Source: Bordetella genomosp. 4 (GTDB lineage: Bacteria > Pseudomonadota > Gammaproteobacteria > Burkholderiales > Burkholderiaceae_B). From it: DNA of 64,000 bases. This document shows, in pieces, positions 16,958 to 24,833 of this stretch. Made by a program: the position numbers and the translations under genes. Under the pieces are notes generated by a model. That model had not been told where the DNA came from, ran no database searches, and saw nothing but the letters and a program-made list of their open reading frames with translations. The first letter of the stretch is position 1; each line of letters begins with the position of its first letter. The stretch lies in NCBI RefSeq assembly GCF_002261185.1, contig NZ_NEVQ01000022.1, positions 434,001 to 498,000 on the forward strand, read 5' to 3'.

Positions 16958-17029
16958 CAGTTTCGACCCGATCCGGCAGATCAATCGGTTGATGATGGGC
17001 CGTGGAAGAAAATAAGTGGAACCCGGGCC
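16732..17029 (+). repeat. Direct repeat, left copy (3' end of DUF2075 plus flank)
   Basis: 298 bp that align without gaps to 33640-33937 at a constant offset of 16908. I count about 25 mismatches (about 92% identity). It covers the last 75 codons of DUF2075 and 72 bases beyond the stop, ending just after the shared stretch AATAAGTGGAACCC. Similarity stops sharply at both edges. Confidence 0.9.
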
Positions 17030-17112
17030 CGGGCGGCCATACGGAAGAATGGCGCCGCGATATCGCAAAGCCGATCCGCATCGAGGCGCCCAGACTCACT
17101 GCCCTGGTATAG
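17029..17112 (+). pseudogene. C-terminal remnant of an unidentified gene
   Basis: Directly after the left repeat an open frame encodes PGGHTEEWRRDIAKPIRIEA and then PRLTALV before a TAG at 17110-17112. It has protein-like composition but no room for a start, so it looks like the tail of a gene cut by whatever created the repeat boundary. Family not recognised. Confidence 0.35.
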
Positions 17113-17136
17113 CCCGCCTGCCCCGCCGCATCCTCG

Positions 17137-17913
17137 CTACCCCAGGTATTCGACGTTGCCGCACACCGAGATGCTCTGGCCGCTGATCATCGCGCCCTCG
17201 TCCGAACATAGGAACGCCACCTGGTTGGCGATGTCCTCGGGCTGGGTCATCTTGCGCAGCGACACCTTTTCCACCAGCTGCGCGCGCATGGCATCGTTGC
17301 TGAAGCCGCCGGCCACCGCGCGCGCGGCGATGATGCGCTCGACTCGATCGCCCGCCACCACGCCGGGCAGTACCGAATTGACGCGGATGCCGGACGGTCC
17401 CAGTTCCATCGCCCAGGTCTGCGTCAGCCCCGCCAACCCAAACTTGCTTGCGCTGTAGGGGCTGCGCAGCGAAAAGCCCAGCCGGCCCGCGACCGACGAG
17501 ATGTTGATGATGGCCCCGCCGCCCGCCTCGCGCAGCAGTGGCACCGCGCTGCGAGCGCACAGGAACGTGCCGGTCAGATTGACGTCCAGCGTGGCCTGCC
17601 ACGCCGCCAGGTCCGTGTCTTCGAGCCGGCTGGTGGGGCCCGAGACGCCGGCGTTGTTCACCAGCGCATCCAGTTTGCCCCAGCGTTCGGCCAACTCCGC
17701 GAACATGGCCAGCACCTGGGCTTCGTCGGCCACGTTCGTGACGCTGCCGCTCAAGCCGGGGTGCGCCTGCACGGCGGCCTGCACCGCTTCCGCAGCCACA
17801 TCGCAGATGTGCACTTGCGCGCCAGCGGCCAGGAACTTGCGCGCGATGGCCAGACCGATGCCCCCCGCGCCGGCGGTGATCAGGACCCGCTTGCCCTTCA
17901 ACGATTCGATCAT
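17137..17913 (-). CDS. SDR family oxidoreductase
   Basis: A 258-residue classical short-chain dehydrogenase. Rossmann motif TAGAGGIGLAIA near the N-terminus, then NNAG, the catalytic Ser in INISSVAG, and YSASK as YxxxK. The Asp after the second strand (HICDVAAE) predicts NAD(H) rather than NADP(H). Last gene of a leftward operon after the LivK-type receptor and BKACE genes; 34 bases separate it from BKACE. Likely oxidises a hydroxy intermediate in the same catabolic route. Substrate unknown. Confidence 0.9.
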   Translation of the reverse strand: MIESLKGKRVLITAGAGGIGLAIARKFLAAGAQVHICDVAAEAVQAAVQAHPGLSGSVTNVADEAQVLAMFAELAERWGKLDALVNNAGVSGPTSRLEDTDLAAWQATLDVNLTGTFLCARSAVPLLREAGGGAIINISSVAGRLGFSLRSPYSASKFGLAGLTQTWAMELGPSGIRVNSVLPGVVAGDRVERIIAARAVAGGFSNDAMRAQLVEKVSLRKMTQPEDIANQVAFLCSDEGAMISGQSISVCGNVEYLG

Positions 17914-17947
17914 CAGGCTACATCCTTGGAAAAATACCGCGCCGCTC

Positions 17948-18862
17948 TCACAGCGCGAATTCCGGCCGCACGCCGCTGCGCAGCGGCAACCCCATGATCT
18001 CGCGCGCCTCGGCGGGCGTCGCGGGCTCCATGTCCAGCTCGCGGATGATGCGCACGATGCGCTCGGTCAGCTGCACGTTGGTCGCCAGCTCGCCGTGGCG
18101 GTAATACAGGTTGTCTTCCAGGCCGACCCGCGCGTGGCCACCCAGCAGCAGCGCGCTGATGTTGGCCTCCAGCTGCGACGGCCCGATGCCGCTGACGCAG
18201 AAGATGCTGTTCTTGGGCAGCAGGTCCACCATCATCTGCAGGTGGCGCGGCGAGAACGGCATCGCGTTCTGGAAGTTGCGGTGCACATTCATCACCAGGT
18301 TGATGAAATGCGGCTCTTCATCCAGTCCTTCGTTGATCAGCGTCGTCGCATCCTGCAGGATGTGGGTCGGGCTGAACACCTCCCACTCCGGCTTGATGCC
18401 GCGCGCCTTCATGCCCGCCGCCAGCTCGCGGGCGCGCGTCAGGGGCGTGTTCATCAGGTATTCGCGGTCGCCGAAGGCCAGATTGAGCGTGGTGGCATCC
18501 AGCGTGCACATCTCGGCGCCCGCGTCCATGCCCTTGAGCCGCTCTTCCCACAGGATTTCCCAGGTGCCCGGCGTGGTCTCCCTGACCATGTCGCCGTGCA
18601 CGCCCCCGCCCGTGGAATTGTTCAGCACGATGTCGCAGCGCTCGCGGATGCGCTGGTTCATGTCGCGGTAGATGGCCGCATCGCAGGTGGCCTGGTCGTC
18701 GGGGCGGCGCGCGTGCAGCGCGACCACGCTGGCGCCGGCGTTGTAGCAGCGGTAGACGTCCTCGGCGATCTCTGCCGGCTGAGTCGGCAGATGCGGGTTC
18801 TGACTCTTGAACGCCATGCCCCCGGTGGGGGCAATGGTTACGATCACTTTGCGTTTTGCCAT
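17948..18862 (-). CDS. BKACE family (DUF849) beta-keto acid cleavage enzyme
   Basis: A 304-residue TIM-barrel protein of the 3-keto-5-aminohexanoate cleavage family, which condenses a beta-keto acid with acetyl-CoA to give acetoacetate and a new CoA thioester. Family features: NNSTGGGVHGDMV, EMCTLDATTLN, INLVMNVHRNFQNAMPF and GHARVGLEDNLYY. The usual zinc-binding HxH of the first third reads VVALHARRPDDQ here, so the first His is Ala; I believe a subgroup shares this, and its chemistry may differ. ATG 18862 is chosen at the family start (MAKRKVIVTIAPTGG); the longer frame runs into the receptor gene. It lies 10 bases after the receptor gene, so the receptor presumably imports its substrate. 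Confidence 0.85.
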   Translation of the reverse strand: MAKRKVIVTIAPTGGMAFKSQNPHLPTQPAEIAEDVYRCYNAGASVVALHARRPDDQATCDAAIYRDMNQRIRERCDIVLNNSTGGGVHGDMVRETTPGTWEILWEERLKGMDAGAEMCTLDATTLNLAFGDREYLMNTPLTRARELAAGMKARGIKPEWEVFSPTHILQDATTLINEGLDEEPHFINLVMNVHRNFQNAMPFSPRHLQMMVDLLPKNSIFCVSGIGPSQLEANISALLLGGHARVGLEDNLYYRHGELATNVQLTERIVRIIRELDMEPATPAEAREIMGLPLRSGVRPEFAL

Positions 18863-18872
18863 GGCGGTTCTC

Positions 18873-20096
18873 TTATCTCCAAAGGGCGCAGCGGGTTTCC
18901 GCCTTGGTGGTGAAGGCTTCATTGCCGTCGATGGTCTGCACCACCTTGAAGTAATCCCAGGGGGCCTTCGATTCCTCCGGCGTCTTGACCTGCAGCAGAT
19001 ACATGTCATGCACCACGCGGCCGTCCGGGCGCACCACGCCGTTCTTGATGTACACGTCGTTGAGCTTGTTCTCGCGCAGATACGCCAGCACCTTGTCGGC
19101 GTCGTCCGTGCCGGTGGCCTTGACCGCGCGCAGGTACTGGATGGCCGCCGAATAGTCGGCCGCCTGCAGCGACGACGGCATGGCGTTGCGGCGCTCGTAG
19201 AACTTCTGCGCCCAGGCCCGGGTCTCGTCCGATGCGTCCCAATACCAGCTGTCGGTCAGGTACATGCCCTTCGCGGTGTCCAGGCCCATGGCGTGGATAT
19301 CGTTGATGAACATGATCATGCCGGCCAGCCGCATCGTCTCGGTCAGGCCGAACTCGTTGGCCGCCTTGATCGCGTTGGTGGCATCCGCGCCGGCATTGGC
19401 CAGCGCCAGTATCTCGGCCTTGCTGGCCTGCGCCTGCAGCAGGAACGACGAGAAATCGCTGGTCGACAGCGGATGCTTCACCGACCCGACCACCTTGCCG
19501 CCGCCCGCCTCGACCACCTTGGCGGTATCGGCCTGCAGCGCATGGCCAAAGGCATAGTCCGCCGTCAGGATGTACCAGCTCTTGCCGCCCGCCTTCACCA
19601 CCGCCGCGCCGGTGCCGCGCGCCTGCGCCACGGTGTCGTAGGCATAGTTCAGCGTATAGGGCGTGCACTGTTCGTTGGTCAGGGCCGGCGCGCCCGCGCC
19701 CACCACGATGATCGGCTTCTTCTTGTCTGTGGCCACCTTCGACATGGCCAGCGCCGTGCTGGAATTGGTGCCGCCGATCAGCATGTCCAGGCCACGCTGG
19801 TCGAACCACTCGCGCGCTCTGGCCGACGCGATGTCCGCCTTGTTCTGGTGGTCCGCCGTCAGCAGTTCGATCTTCTTGCCGTTGATCTCGCCGCCCATCT
19901 CCTCGATGGCCATCTTGATGGCCTCGGCGCCGCCAGGGCCGTCCGGCCCCGAATAGACGCCGGACATGTCGGTGATGAAGCCGATCCGGATCACATCGTC
20001 GGACACCTGCGCCTGGGCCGCGCCCGCGTGCAGCAGGGCACCCGCGATGGCGCCGGCCAGGACAGCGCGCGAAAACCTGCGTCGCATTGACAACAT
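18873..20096 (-). CDS. Branched-chain amino acid-type ABC substrate-binding protein (LivK-like)
   Basis: A 407-residue periplasmic receptor of the Leu/Ile/Val-binding type. Sec signal peptide with cleavage near ALLHAGAAQA-QV, then the family pattern VIRIGFITDMSGVYSGPDGP, with two lobes. The ATG at 20096 follows GAGGAGACAG; an alternative ATG lies three codons in. No permease or ATPase genes are adjacent, so the receptor must use components encoded elsewhere. First gene of the operon with BKACE and SDR. Probable ligand: an organic or keto acid rather than an amino acid (inferred from context). Confidence 0.88.
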   Translation of the reverse strand: MLSMRRRFSRAVLAGAIAGALLHAGAAQAQVSDDVIRIGFITDMSGVYSGPDGPGGAEAIKMAIEEMGGEINGKKIELLTADHQNKADIASARAREWFDQRGLDMLIGGTNSSTALAMSKVATDKKKPIIVVGAGAPALTNEQCTPYTLNYAYDTVAQARGTGAAVVKAGGKSWYILTADYAFGHALQADTAKVVEAGGGKVVGSVKHPLSTSDFSSFLLQAQASKAEILALANAGADATNAIKAANEFGLTETMRLAGMIMFINDIHAMGLDTAKGMYLTDSWYWDASDETRAWAQKFYERRNAMPSSLQAADYSAAIQYLRAVKATGTDDADKVLAYLRENKLNDVYIKNGVVRPDGRVVHDMYLLQVKTPEESKAPWDYFKVVQTIDGNEAFTTKAETRCALWR

Positions 20097-20236
20097 ACCT
20101 GTCTCCTCTTATGGTTTTTTGGCTCAGGGGCCCCGAATATTCTCGGACTGGCCCCAAATGCGAACAGTCATCATGTTGACAAAGCGCCCTAGGGTTTATA
20201 CCTGGGCGCCCTCACCACGGCGAAACGGGGACAACC

Positions 20237-21013
20237 ATGCGCGCAGCAGCGGCCGGAACCGGCCATGAACCTGCCAGCCCGAAGCGGCGAGCCGGGCAAG
20301 ACCCGGTGGAACGGATGCTGGCCGTCGTGCCCTGGTACAACGGCCTGCCGCAGCTCGAACGCGAGGTGGTGCGGGCCGAACTGCGGGTGGTGTCATTGCA
20401 GCCGGGCGAACGCCTGTTCCGCGAAGGCTCGAAATCCCTGGGCTGGTACGGCGTGGTGGAGGGTCTGGTGAAATGGTCGTCGCGCGGCTCGGACGGCAAA
20501 TCGCTGTCGCTGGCCGGCTTCAGCACCGGCAGCTGGTTCGGCGAGGCCACCATGATCCGCCGCGAGCCGTTCGAATACGAAGTGGTGGCGCTGCGGCCGA
20601 GCCAGGTCGCGATCCTGCCGCGCGACACCTGTGAACGCCTGTGGAACAACAATATCGAGTTCACCAAGGCGCTGATGATGCACCTGGCGCAGCGCGTCAA
20701 CTGGCTGATGGCCAGCTACACGGGCAATGTGCTGTTGGACGTCGACACCACCGTCGCCCGCGCGGTCGCCGCCCAGCTGAACGCCGAGCAGCATTCCGGC
20801 ACCAATGGCCGCCTCAAGATCTCCCAGGAAGAAATCGCCAGCCTGTGCGGCGTGTCGCGCCAGCGCTGCAACACCGCGCTGACGCGGTTGGCTCGGGCGG
20901 GCATACTGCAGACCCACTATGGCGGGATGACGATCCTGGACCGGGAGGGGTTGTACCGTTGCGCGAAACTGAACCGCGAGCCGGCGGATCATCCGGCGGA
21001 CATGCCGGCGTAG
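20237..21013 (+). CDS. Crp/Fnr family transcriptional regulator
   Basis: A 258-residue regulator with an N-terminal cyclic-nucleotide-binding beta-roll (ERLFREGSKSLGWYGVVEGL, then GSWFGEATMI) and a C-terminal winged helix ISQEEIASLCGVSRQRCNTA. No cysteine cluster of the Fnr [4Fe-4S] kind is visible at the N-terminus. Divergent from the receptor/BKACE/SDR operon across 140 bases containing TTGACA at 20175-20180, so the operon is its probable target. Several in-frame starts exist; the 27 residues before VERMLAVVPWYNG are low-complexity, and the true start may be later. Confidence 0.85.
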   Translation: MRAAAAGTGHEPASPKRRAGQDPVERMLAVVPWYNGLPQLEREVVRAELRVVSLQPGERLFREGSKSLGWYGVVEGLVKWSSRGSDGKSLSLAGFSTGSWFGEATMIRREPFEYEVVALRPSQVAILPRDTCERLWNNNIEFTKALMMHLAQRVNWLMASYTGNVLLDVDTTVARAVAAQLNAEQHSGTNGRLKISQEEIASLCGVSRQRCNTALTRLARAGILQTHYGGMTILDREGLYRCAKLNREPADHPADMPA

Positions 21014-21307
21014 CGCTCAGTCTGCAACCACAAGGCCTTTCAGTTTTTCCCGGACACGATGTTCACGCCAATTTGGTCGGCCAGGTCCAATACATTGGCA
21101 TAGGCATTTCCATCTTTCAACAGGCTACGCGAAGGCGCCGCCTGCGCCAGTACACCCGCAACTTGCGCTGGGCTTTGCCACGCAAGTCCACAAGCACGAG
21201 TCCTCGAGCGACCAGAGAGTGGTGGCAGCCGTGTGCCCCTCGATGCCGACACACGAGACAGATGCGCTGGCGCAGAAGGGGCACGCCGGGGCCGTGTTAG
21301 GGGCAGA

Positions 21308-22282
21308 TTATCCTGGTTTTATTCCAGCCGTGGTCACCGCCTCGCGCCACACCTCAACTTCGGTAGCCACCATCTCGGCGAACTCTTGAGACGTGGAGGG
21401 TTTGGGCTCCAGCCCTTCCCTGGCGAACTGGTCCCGCAGTGTGGGTGCCTGTAGCGCTTGGGACAAATGCGTGTTGAGCAAGCTGATCACAGCCTCCGGC
21501 GTTCCCGCCGGCGCCGCGAGGCCGTGCCACAAGGTCGCCGAGAACCCTGGCACGCCGGCCTCCTGCGCTGTCGGGATATTAGGCAGCAGACGACTGCGGC
21601 TCTCCGTGGATACGCATAAGGCCTGCAAGCGCCCGTCACGGACATAGGACGTCACCGACGCCGCGCTCGCTAACATGAATTGAACTCGATTTGCTAATAG
21701 GTCGGTCAACGCCAGCCCGCTGCTGCGGTACGGCACGTGGGAGACCGAAATACCAGCCTTACGAGCGAACAGCTCCGTGGCCAGATGCGTCGACGATCCA
21801 GTGCCCGAACTAGCGTAGTTCAGGCTGCCGGGGTTTTGCTTCGCCTCGCGCAACAAGTCCTCCAAGCGAGTAAAGCCGGTGTCCTTTCCTGTCACGAGTA
21901 ACCAGGGACCGGATGCGATCAAGCCCACGGCGCTGGTGTCCTTGACGACATCATAGTTCAGTCGCATTACTGCTCCATTGGAGGCATGCGAGGTCGAGAG
22001 TAGGACAAGGGAGTAGCCGTCAGGTTGGGATCGCACCACCGTTTCCAACCCCATGGCACCGCCCGCACCGCCGCGATTCTCGACTACCACACTGACGCCT
22101 AGCCTTTCCGTCAGAGCGCGTGCCACGACACGCGCCAGGACATCCGAGCCGCCACCAGGTGCATAGGGCACCATCAACCGTATTGGCCGATCGGGATAGC
22201 TCGAAGCCGCCCAGACCGGGCGCATCCCCGCGCTAGCCACCATGGCCATGGTCACAGAGAGAAATTTGCGTCGTTCATTCAT
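21308..22282 (-). CDS. Bug/TctC-family tricarboxylate-type periplasmic receptor
   Basis: A 324-residue Bug-family solute receptor: signal peptide ending near RPVWAA, then SYPDRPIRLMVPYAPGGGSD and VVENRGGAGG, the standard ligand-pocket loops. Such receptors are very numerous in Bordetella-type bacteria and usually bind carboxylates. No TctA/TctB genes adjoin it. It follows the enolase-superfamily gene by about 30 bases and is likely cotranscribed with it, pointing to uptake of that enzyme's acid-sugar or hydroxy-acid substrate. Confidence 0.9.
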   Translation of the reverse strand: MNERRKFLSVTMAMVASAGMRPVWAASSYPDRPIRLMVPYAPGGGSDVLARVVARALTERLGVSVVVENRGGAGGAMGLETVVRSQPDGYSLVLLSTSHASNGAVMRLNYDVVKDTSAVGLIASGPWLLVTGKDTGFTRLEDLLREAKQNPGSLNYASSGTGSSTHLATELFARKAGISVSHVPYRSSGLALTDLLANRVQFMLASAASVTSYVRDGRLQALCVSTESRSRLLPNIPTAQEAGVPGFSATLWHGLAAPAGTPEAVISLLNTHLSQALQAPTLRDQFAREGLEPKPSTSQEFAEMVATEVEVWREAVTTAGIKPG

Positions 22283-22311
22283 AGGGTGTCTCCTGCACGC
22301 TATTGGAAGCG

Positions 22312-23517
22312 TTAAGCGAAGCTGGGATCGGACAGCGAGAGCGGGATGTCGCCGGGCGGATGGTCTCCCAAAATGGCTTCCTCGACGGCGATGCCGAGGC
22401 CGGGTGCGGTACCTGCGAGGAAATGACCGTCACGCAGCTCCGGTGCGTAGCCGCACACACCGGTCTCGAACAATGGCGACTCGGCGAACTGCTGTTCGAC
22501 CGCCTCGGTGATGCCCAGCGCTGAGCACACGTGCACTGTGTGCGCATGGGCTACCGGTCCAGAAGGATTGTGCGGCGAGACAGTCACGTTGTGATTGGCC
22601 GCCAGGGCGACGATGCGGGAGAATTCGCCATAACCGCCGCAGTACTTGATATCGGGCATGATGACGTCATACAGTCCCTGTGCCAGGAAAGGTAGTGCGC
22701 CGGCCGCGCCAATAATGTTTTCGGCACCGGCCAATTTCATGTCCGCGTGATTTGCGTGCGTGCGCAGAGTGCGGATGATGTCGTGCCATTCGGATGACTC
22801 CGGGACGGGGCATTCAAGCCAGTGCAGGCGAGCCTCACGCAAAGCGTCGATGAAGCGTCTGGCGGCGGCACCATCAAGGCGCCAATGGCAGTCGACCATC
22901 AATGGCAAGTCGGGACCGATCGCCTCGCGCACCGCCAGGATACGCTGCACGGCGCGCCCGACCTCAGCCTCGCCTTCGGAGGACGATGCCGTCTGCGGCG
23001 TCACCGCATCGAACGGCATGATCTTGATGCCCTGAAAACCCGCAGAAGCAGCCGCCTTGCAAGCTTCAGCGAAGCCTGTAGGAGTGCGCTCTCTGACACT
23101 GCGATTGACGGTCGCGTAGGACCGTAAGGGCGAGCGATCAGCTCCGTCCCACAGATCGCAGATTGGCTGGCCCAGATACTGGCCTGCAAGGTCCTTGCAG
23201 GCCTGATCCAACGCGCTCATCACCGCGTTGCCTGCGCGCCCGGCAGGCATGCCGGGGTAGGCCTTGCAAAGCGCTGCGAGGTCGTCCAAAGATAGGTTAC
23301 GGATCGACGGCATCATGCGCGTCAGGATGCCGCTCATTGCATCTTCATGGGCGCGCAAGGTCAACTCACCCCAGCCGCAGCGCCCATCGTCCATAACGAG
23401 CTTGAGGAAGCTCCAGTTAGACCGCGGCGCTACGCCGATCACATGCAGGCCGACGTCCGCGACGCGGTGGGATACTCCTATTTTGCGAGTTTCCAAAATG
23501 ATTGAATGGCTGCGCAT
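22312..23517 (-). CDS. Enolase-superfamily (mandelate racemase/muconate lactonising type) enzyme
   Basis: A 401-residue TIM-barrel acid dehydratase or racemase. Visible landmarks: GIKIMPFDAV (catalytic Lys on strand 2), LMVDCHWRLD (first metal Asp plus an Asp-x-His feature), LECPVPESSEW (second metal Glu), LAGAENIIG (third metal Glu), DIKYCGGYGEF, and SPHNPSGPVAHAHTVH carrying a late-strand His. The substrate cannot be read from the sequence. ATG 23517 is preferred over the longer frame to 23583 because GAAGGAG lies in front. Divergent from the HTH-citrate synthase-like gene and ahead of a Bug receptor. Confidence 0.85.
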   Translation of the reverse strand: MRSHSIILETRKIGVSHRVADVGLHVIGVAPRSNWSFLKLVMDDGRCGWGELTLRAHEDAMSGILTRMMPSIRNLSLDDLAALCKAYPGMPAGRAGNAVMSALDQACKDLAGQYLGQPICDLWDGADRSPLRSYATVNRSVRERTPTGFAEACKAAASAGFQGIKIMPFDAVTPQTASSSEGEAEVGRAVQRILAVREAIGPDLPLMVDCHWRLDGAAARRFIDALREARLHWLECPVPESSEWHDIIRTLRTHANHADMKLAGAENIIGAAGALPFLAQGLYDVIMPDIKYCGGYGEFSRIVALAANHNVTVSPHNPSGPVAHAHTVHVCSALGITEAVEQQFAESPLFETGVCGYAPELRDGHFLAGTAPGLGIAVEEAILGDHPPGDIPLSLSDPSFA

Positions 23518-23545
23518 GCCATGAACTCCTTCTCTATATTGTGTT

Positions 23546-23569
23546 GTGTCCGACGATCTTATCGGCCAC
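23546..23569. promoter_or_regulatory. Imperfect palindrome in a divergent promoter
   Basis: GTGTCCGA (23546-23553) and TCGGCCAC (23562-23569) pair at 7 of 8 positions around an 8-base centre. It lies between the divergent enolase-superfamily and HTH-citrate-synthase genes, so it could control either. Confidence 0.4.
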
Positions 23570-23585
23570 ACTATTTGGGTCAACG

Positions 23586-23602
23586 TAGATTCATCGAATC
23601 AA
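23586..23602. promoter_or_regulatory. Operator copy 1, GATTC-N3-GAATC palindrome
   Basis: TAGATTCATCGAATCAA, directly upstream of the likely start of the HTH-citrate-synthase gene. The core matches a perfect palindrome at 26465-26483 in front of the amidase gene, which suggests a shared regulator. Confidence 0.55.
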
Positions 23603-23605
23603 TGC

Positions 23606-24799
23606 ATGGAAAGCCACACATTCCGCGAAAAAAGTCGGATTCCGCTGATCGGATCCGATGAAGCGGCGCAGTTGCTTGGGATATCCCTGCGCACGCTCTA
23701 CTCCTACGTCAGCCGAGGCCGTATTGGTCGCGTGATCGATCCCATCACGGGTAAGAGCCAGTACAACCGTAGGGAGGTGGAGGAGTACGCGCGCAAGCGC
23801 GATCGCGGCCGCAGTGCAGGCAACGCCGCGCGGGCTTCTCTTAGTTTTGGATTGCCGGTGCTGGATAGCCAGATCTGCGCAATAAAGGCTGGCAGGCCAT
23901 GGTTTCGCGGCCAGGACGCCATTGCCCTCAGCGAAACTGCCACGCTCGAGCAAACTGCTGCTTTGCTGTGGAACGTGGACAGCCTGCCCGAGACTGGCAT
24001 TGCGGGTGTGGTGGACAGCGCAGGCACCTGCGGCGAGCGCTTCTTGCCTCGCTTTCACCAATGGCTGCTAGCGAATATGGACCAGGTCTATGCGCGCGAG
24101 GTGTTAAGCCGCAATCAGCAGCTCCTGCATGCCAGTCGCATCTTGCGTGCTGGCGCGACCATCGCGGTTGGCAATGACCTGCGCGACGTTCCTATACACG
24201 AGGCCATGGCGCGAGCCTGGGGCGGGCCTGCCGGCGCGGCGAATATCATCCGCCGCGCGCTCGTGCTACACGCCGACCACGAACTGAATCCGTCCAGCTT
24301 CGCGTTGCGCTGCGTCGCATCAACCATGGCATCGCCCTATGCCTCCACGCTCGCGGGCTGTTGCGCAGCCAGCGGCGTTAGACATGCAAACTTTTCGGCG
24401 GTGATGGCGTTGATCGGTGCCACGTTGCAAGGCGCGGACCCAGCCGCGCTTGTCGCTTCGGGCGTGACAGGTGGCCGAGCGTTGCCGGGATTCAATCATC
24501 CGCTCTATCCCAAGGGCGATCCGCGCGCGACGGCCCTGCTCGACGACCTGCGGGCCATCGCGTCCAACCGCGACATGGCGTGCATCGACGGACTGCTTCA
24601 AACGGCCCACGCCACGTACGGCTTGCTGCCCAAGAACGATTTCGCCCTGGCTGCGGCCACGCAGCTGCTGCAATTGCCGACCGACGCATGCGAGCGGATT
24701 TTCGTGGTCAGTAGAATCGTCGGTTGGAATGCGCATGCGCTGGAGCAGTACAGCTCTCCGCTGCTGATCCGGCCCCGGGCCCGCTACGTGCCGGACTAG
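23606..24799 (+). CDS. Helix-turn-helix/citrate synthase fusion protein
   Basis: About 397 residues. Residues 12-70 are a MerR/excisionase-type helix-turn-helix (SDEAAQLLGISLRTLYSYVS) followed by a basic stretch. The rest is a citrate-synthase fold with LHADHELNPSSF, GFNHPLYPKGDPRA and KNDFALAAATQLL, which carry the His, His and Asp of the usual triad, plus a terminal IRPRARYV. It may therefore be an acyl-CoA/oxaloacetate enzyme, a metabolite-sensing repressor, or both. The start is uncertain: ATG 23606 is chosen; the frame is open to GTG 23546, but that overlaps both palindromes. Divergent from the enolase-superfamily gene. Confidence 0.8.
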   Translation: MESHTFREKSRIPLIGSDEAAQLLGISLRTLYSYVSRGRIGRVIDPITGKSQYNRREVEEYARKRDRGRSAGNAARASLSFGLPVLDSQICAIKAGRPWFRGQDAIALSETATLEQTAALLWNVDSLPETGIAGVVDSAGTCGERFLPRFHQWLLANMDQVYAREVLSRNQQLLHASRILRAGATIAVGNDLRDVPIHEAMARAWGGPAGAANIIRRALVLHADHELNPSSFALRCVASTMASPYASTLAGCCAASGVRHANFSAVMALIGATLQGADPAALVASGVTGGRALPGFNHPLYPKGDPRATALLDDLRAIASNRDMACIDGLLQTAHATYGLLPKNDFALAAATQLLQLPTDACERIFVVSRIVGWNAHALEQYSSPLLIRPRARYVPD

Positions 24800-24833
24800 G
24801 GCCAATTGTCGCGGAAATGTGCGCAGAGCGCTG

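Noticed and set aside
21040-21252. Minus-strand frame ending LKDGNAYANVLDLADQIGVN looks protein-like
   Set aside because: It could be the tail of a lost gene, but no family is recognisable, there is no plausible start, and the gap is under 300 bases. Kept out of the feature list.
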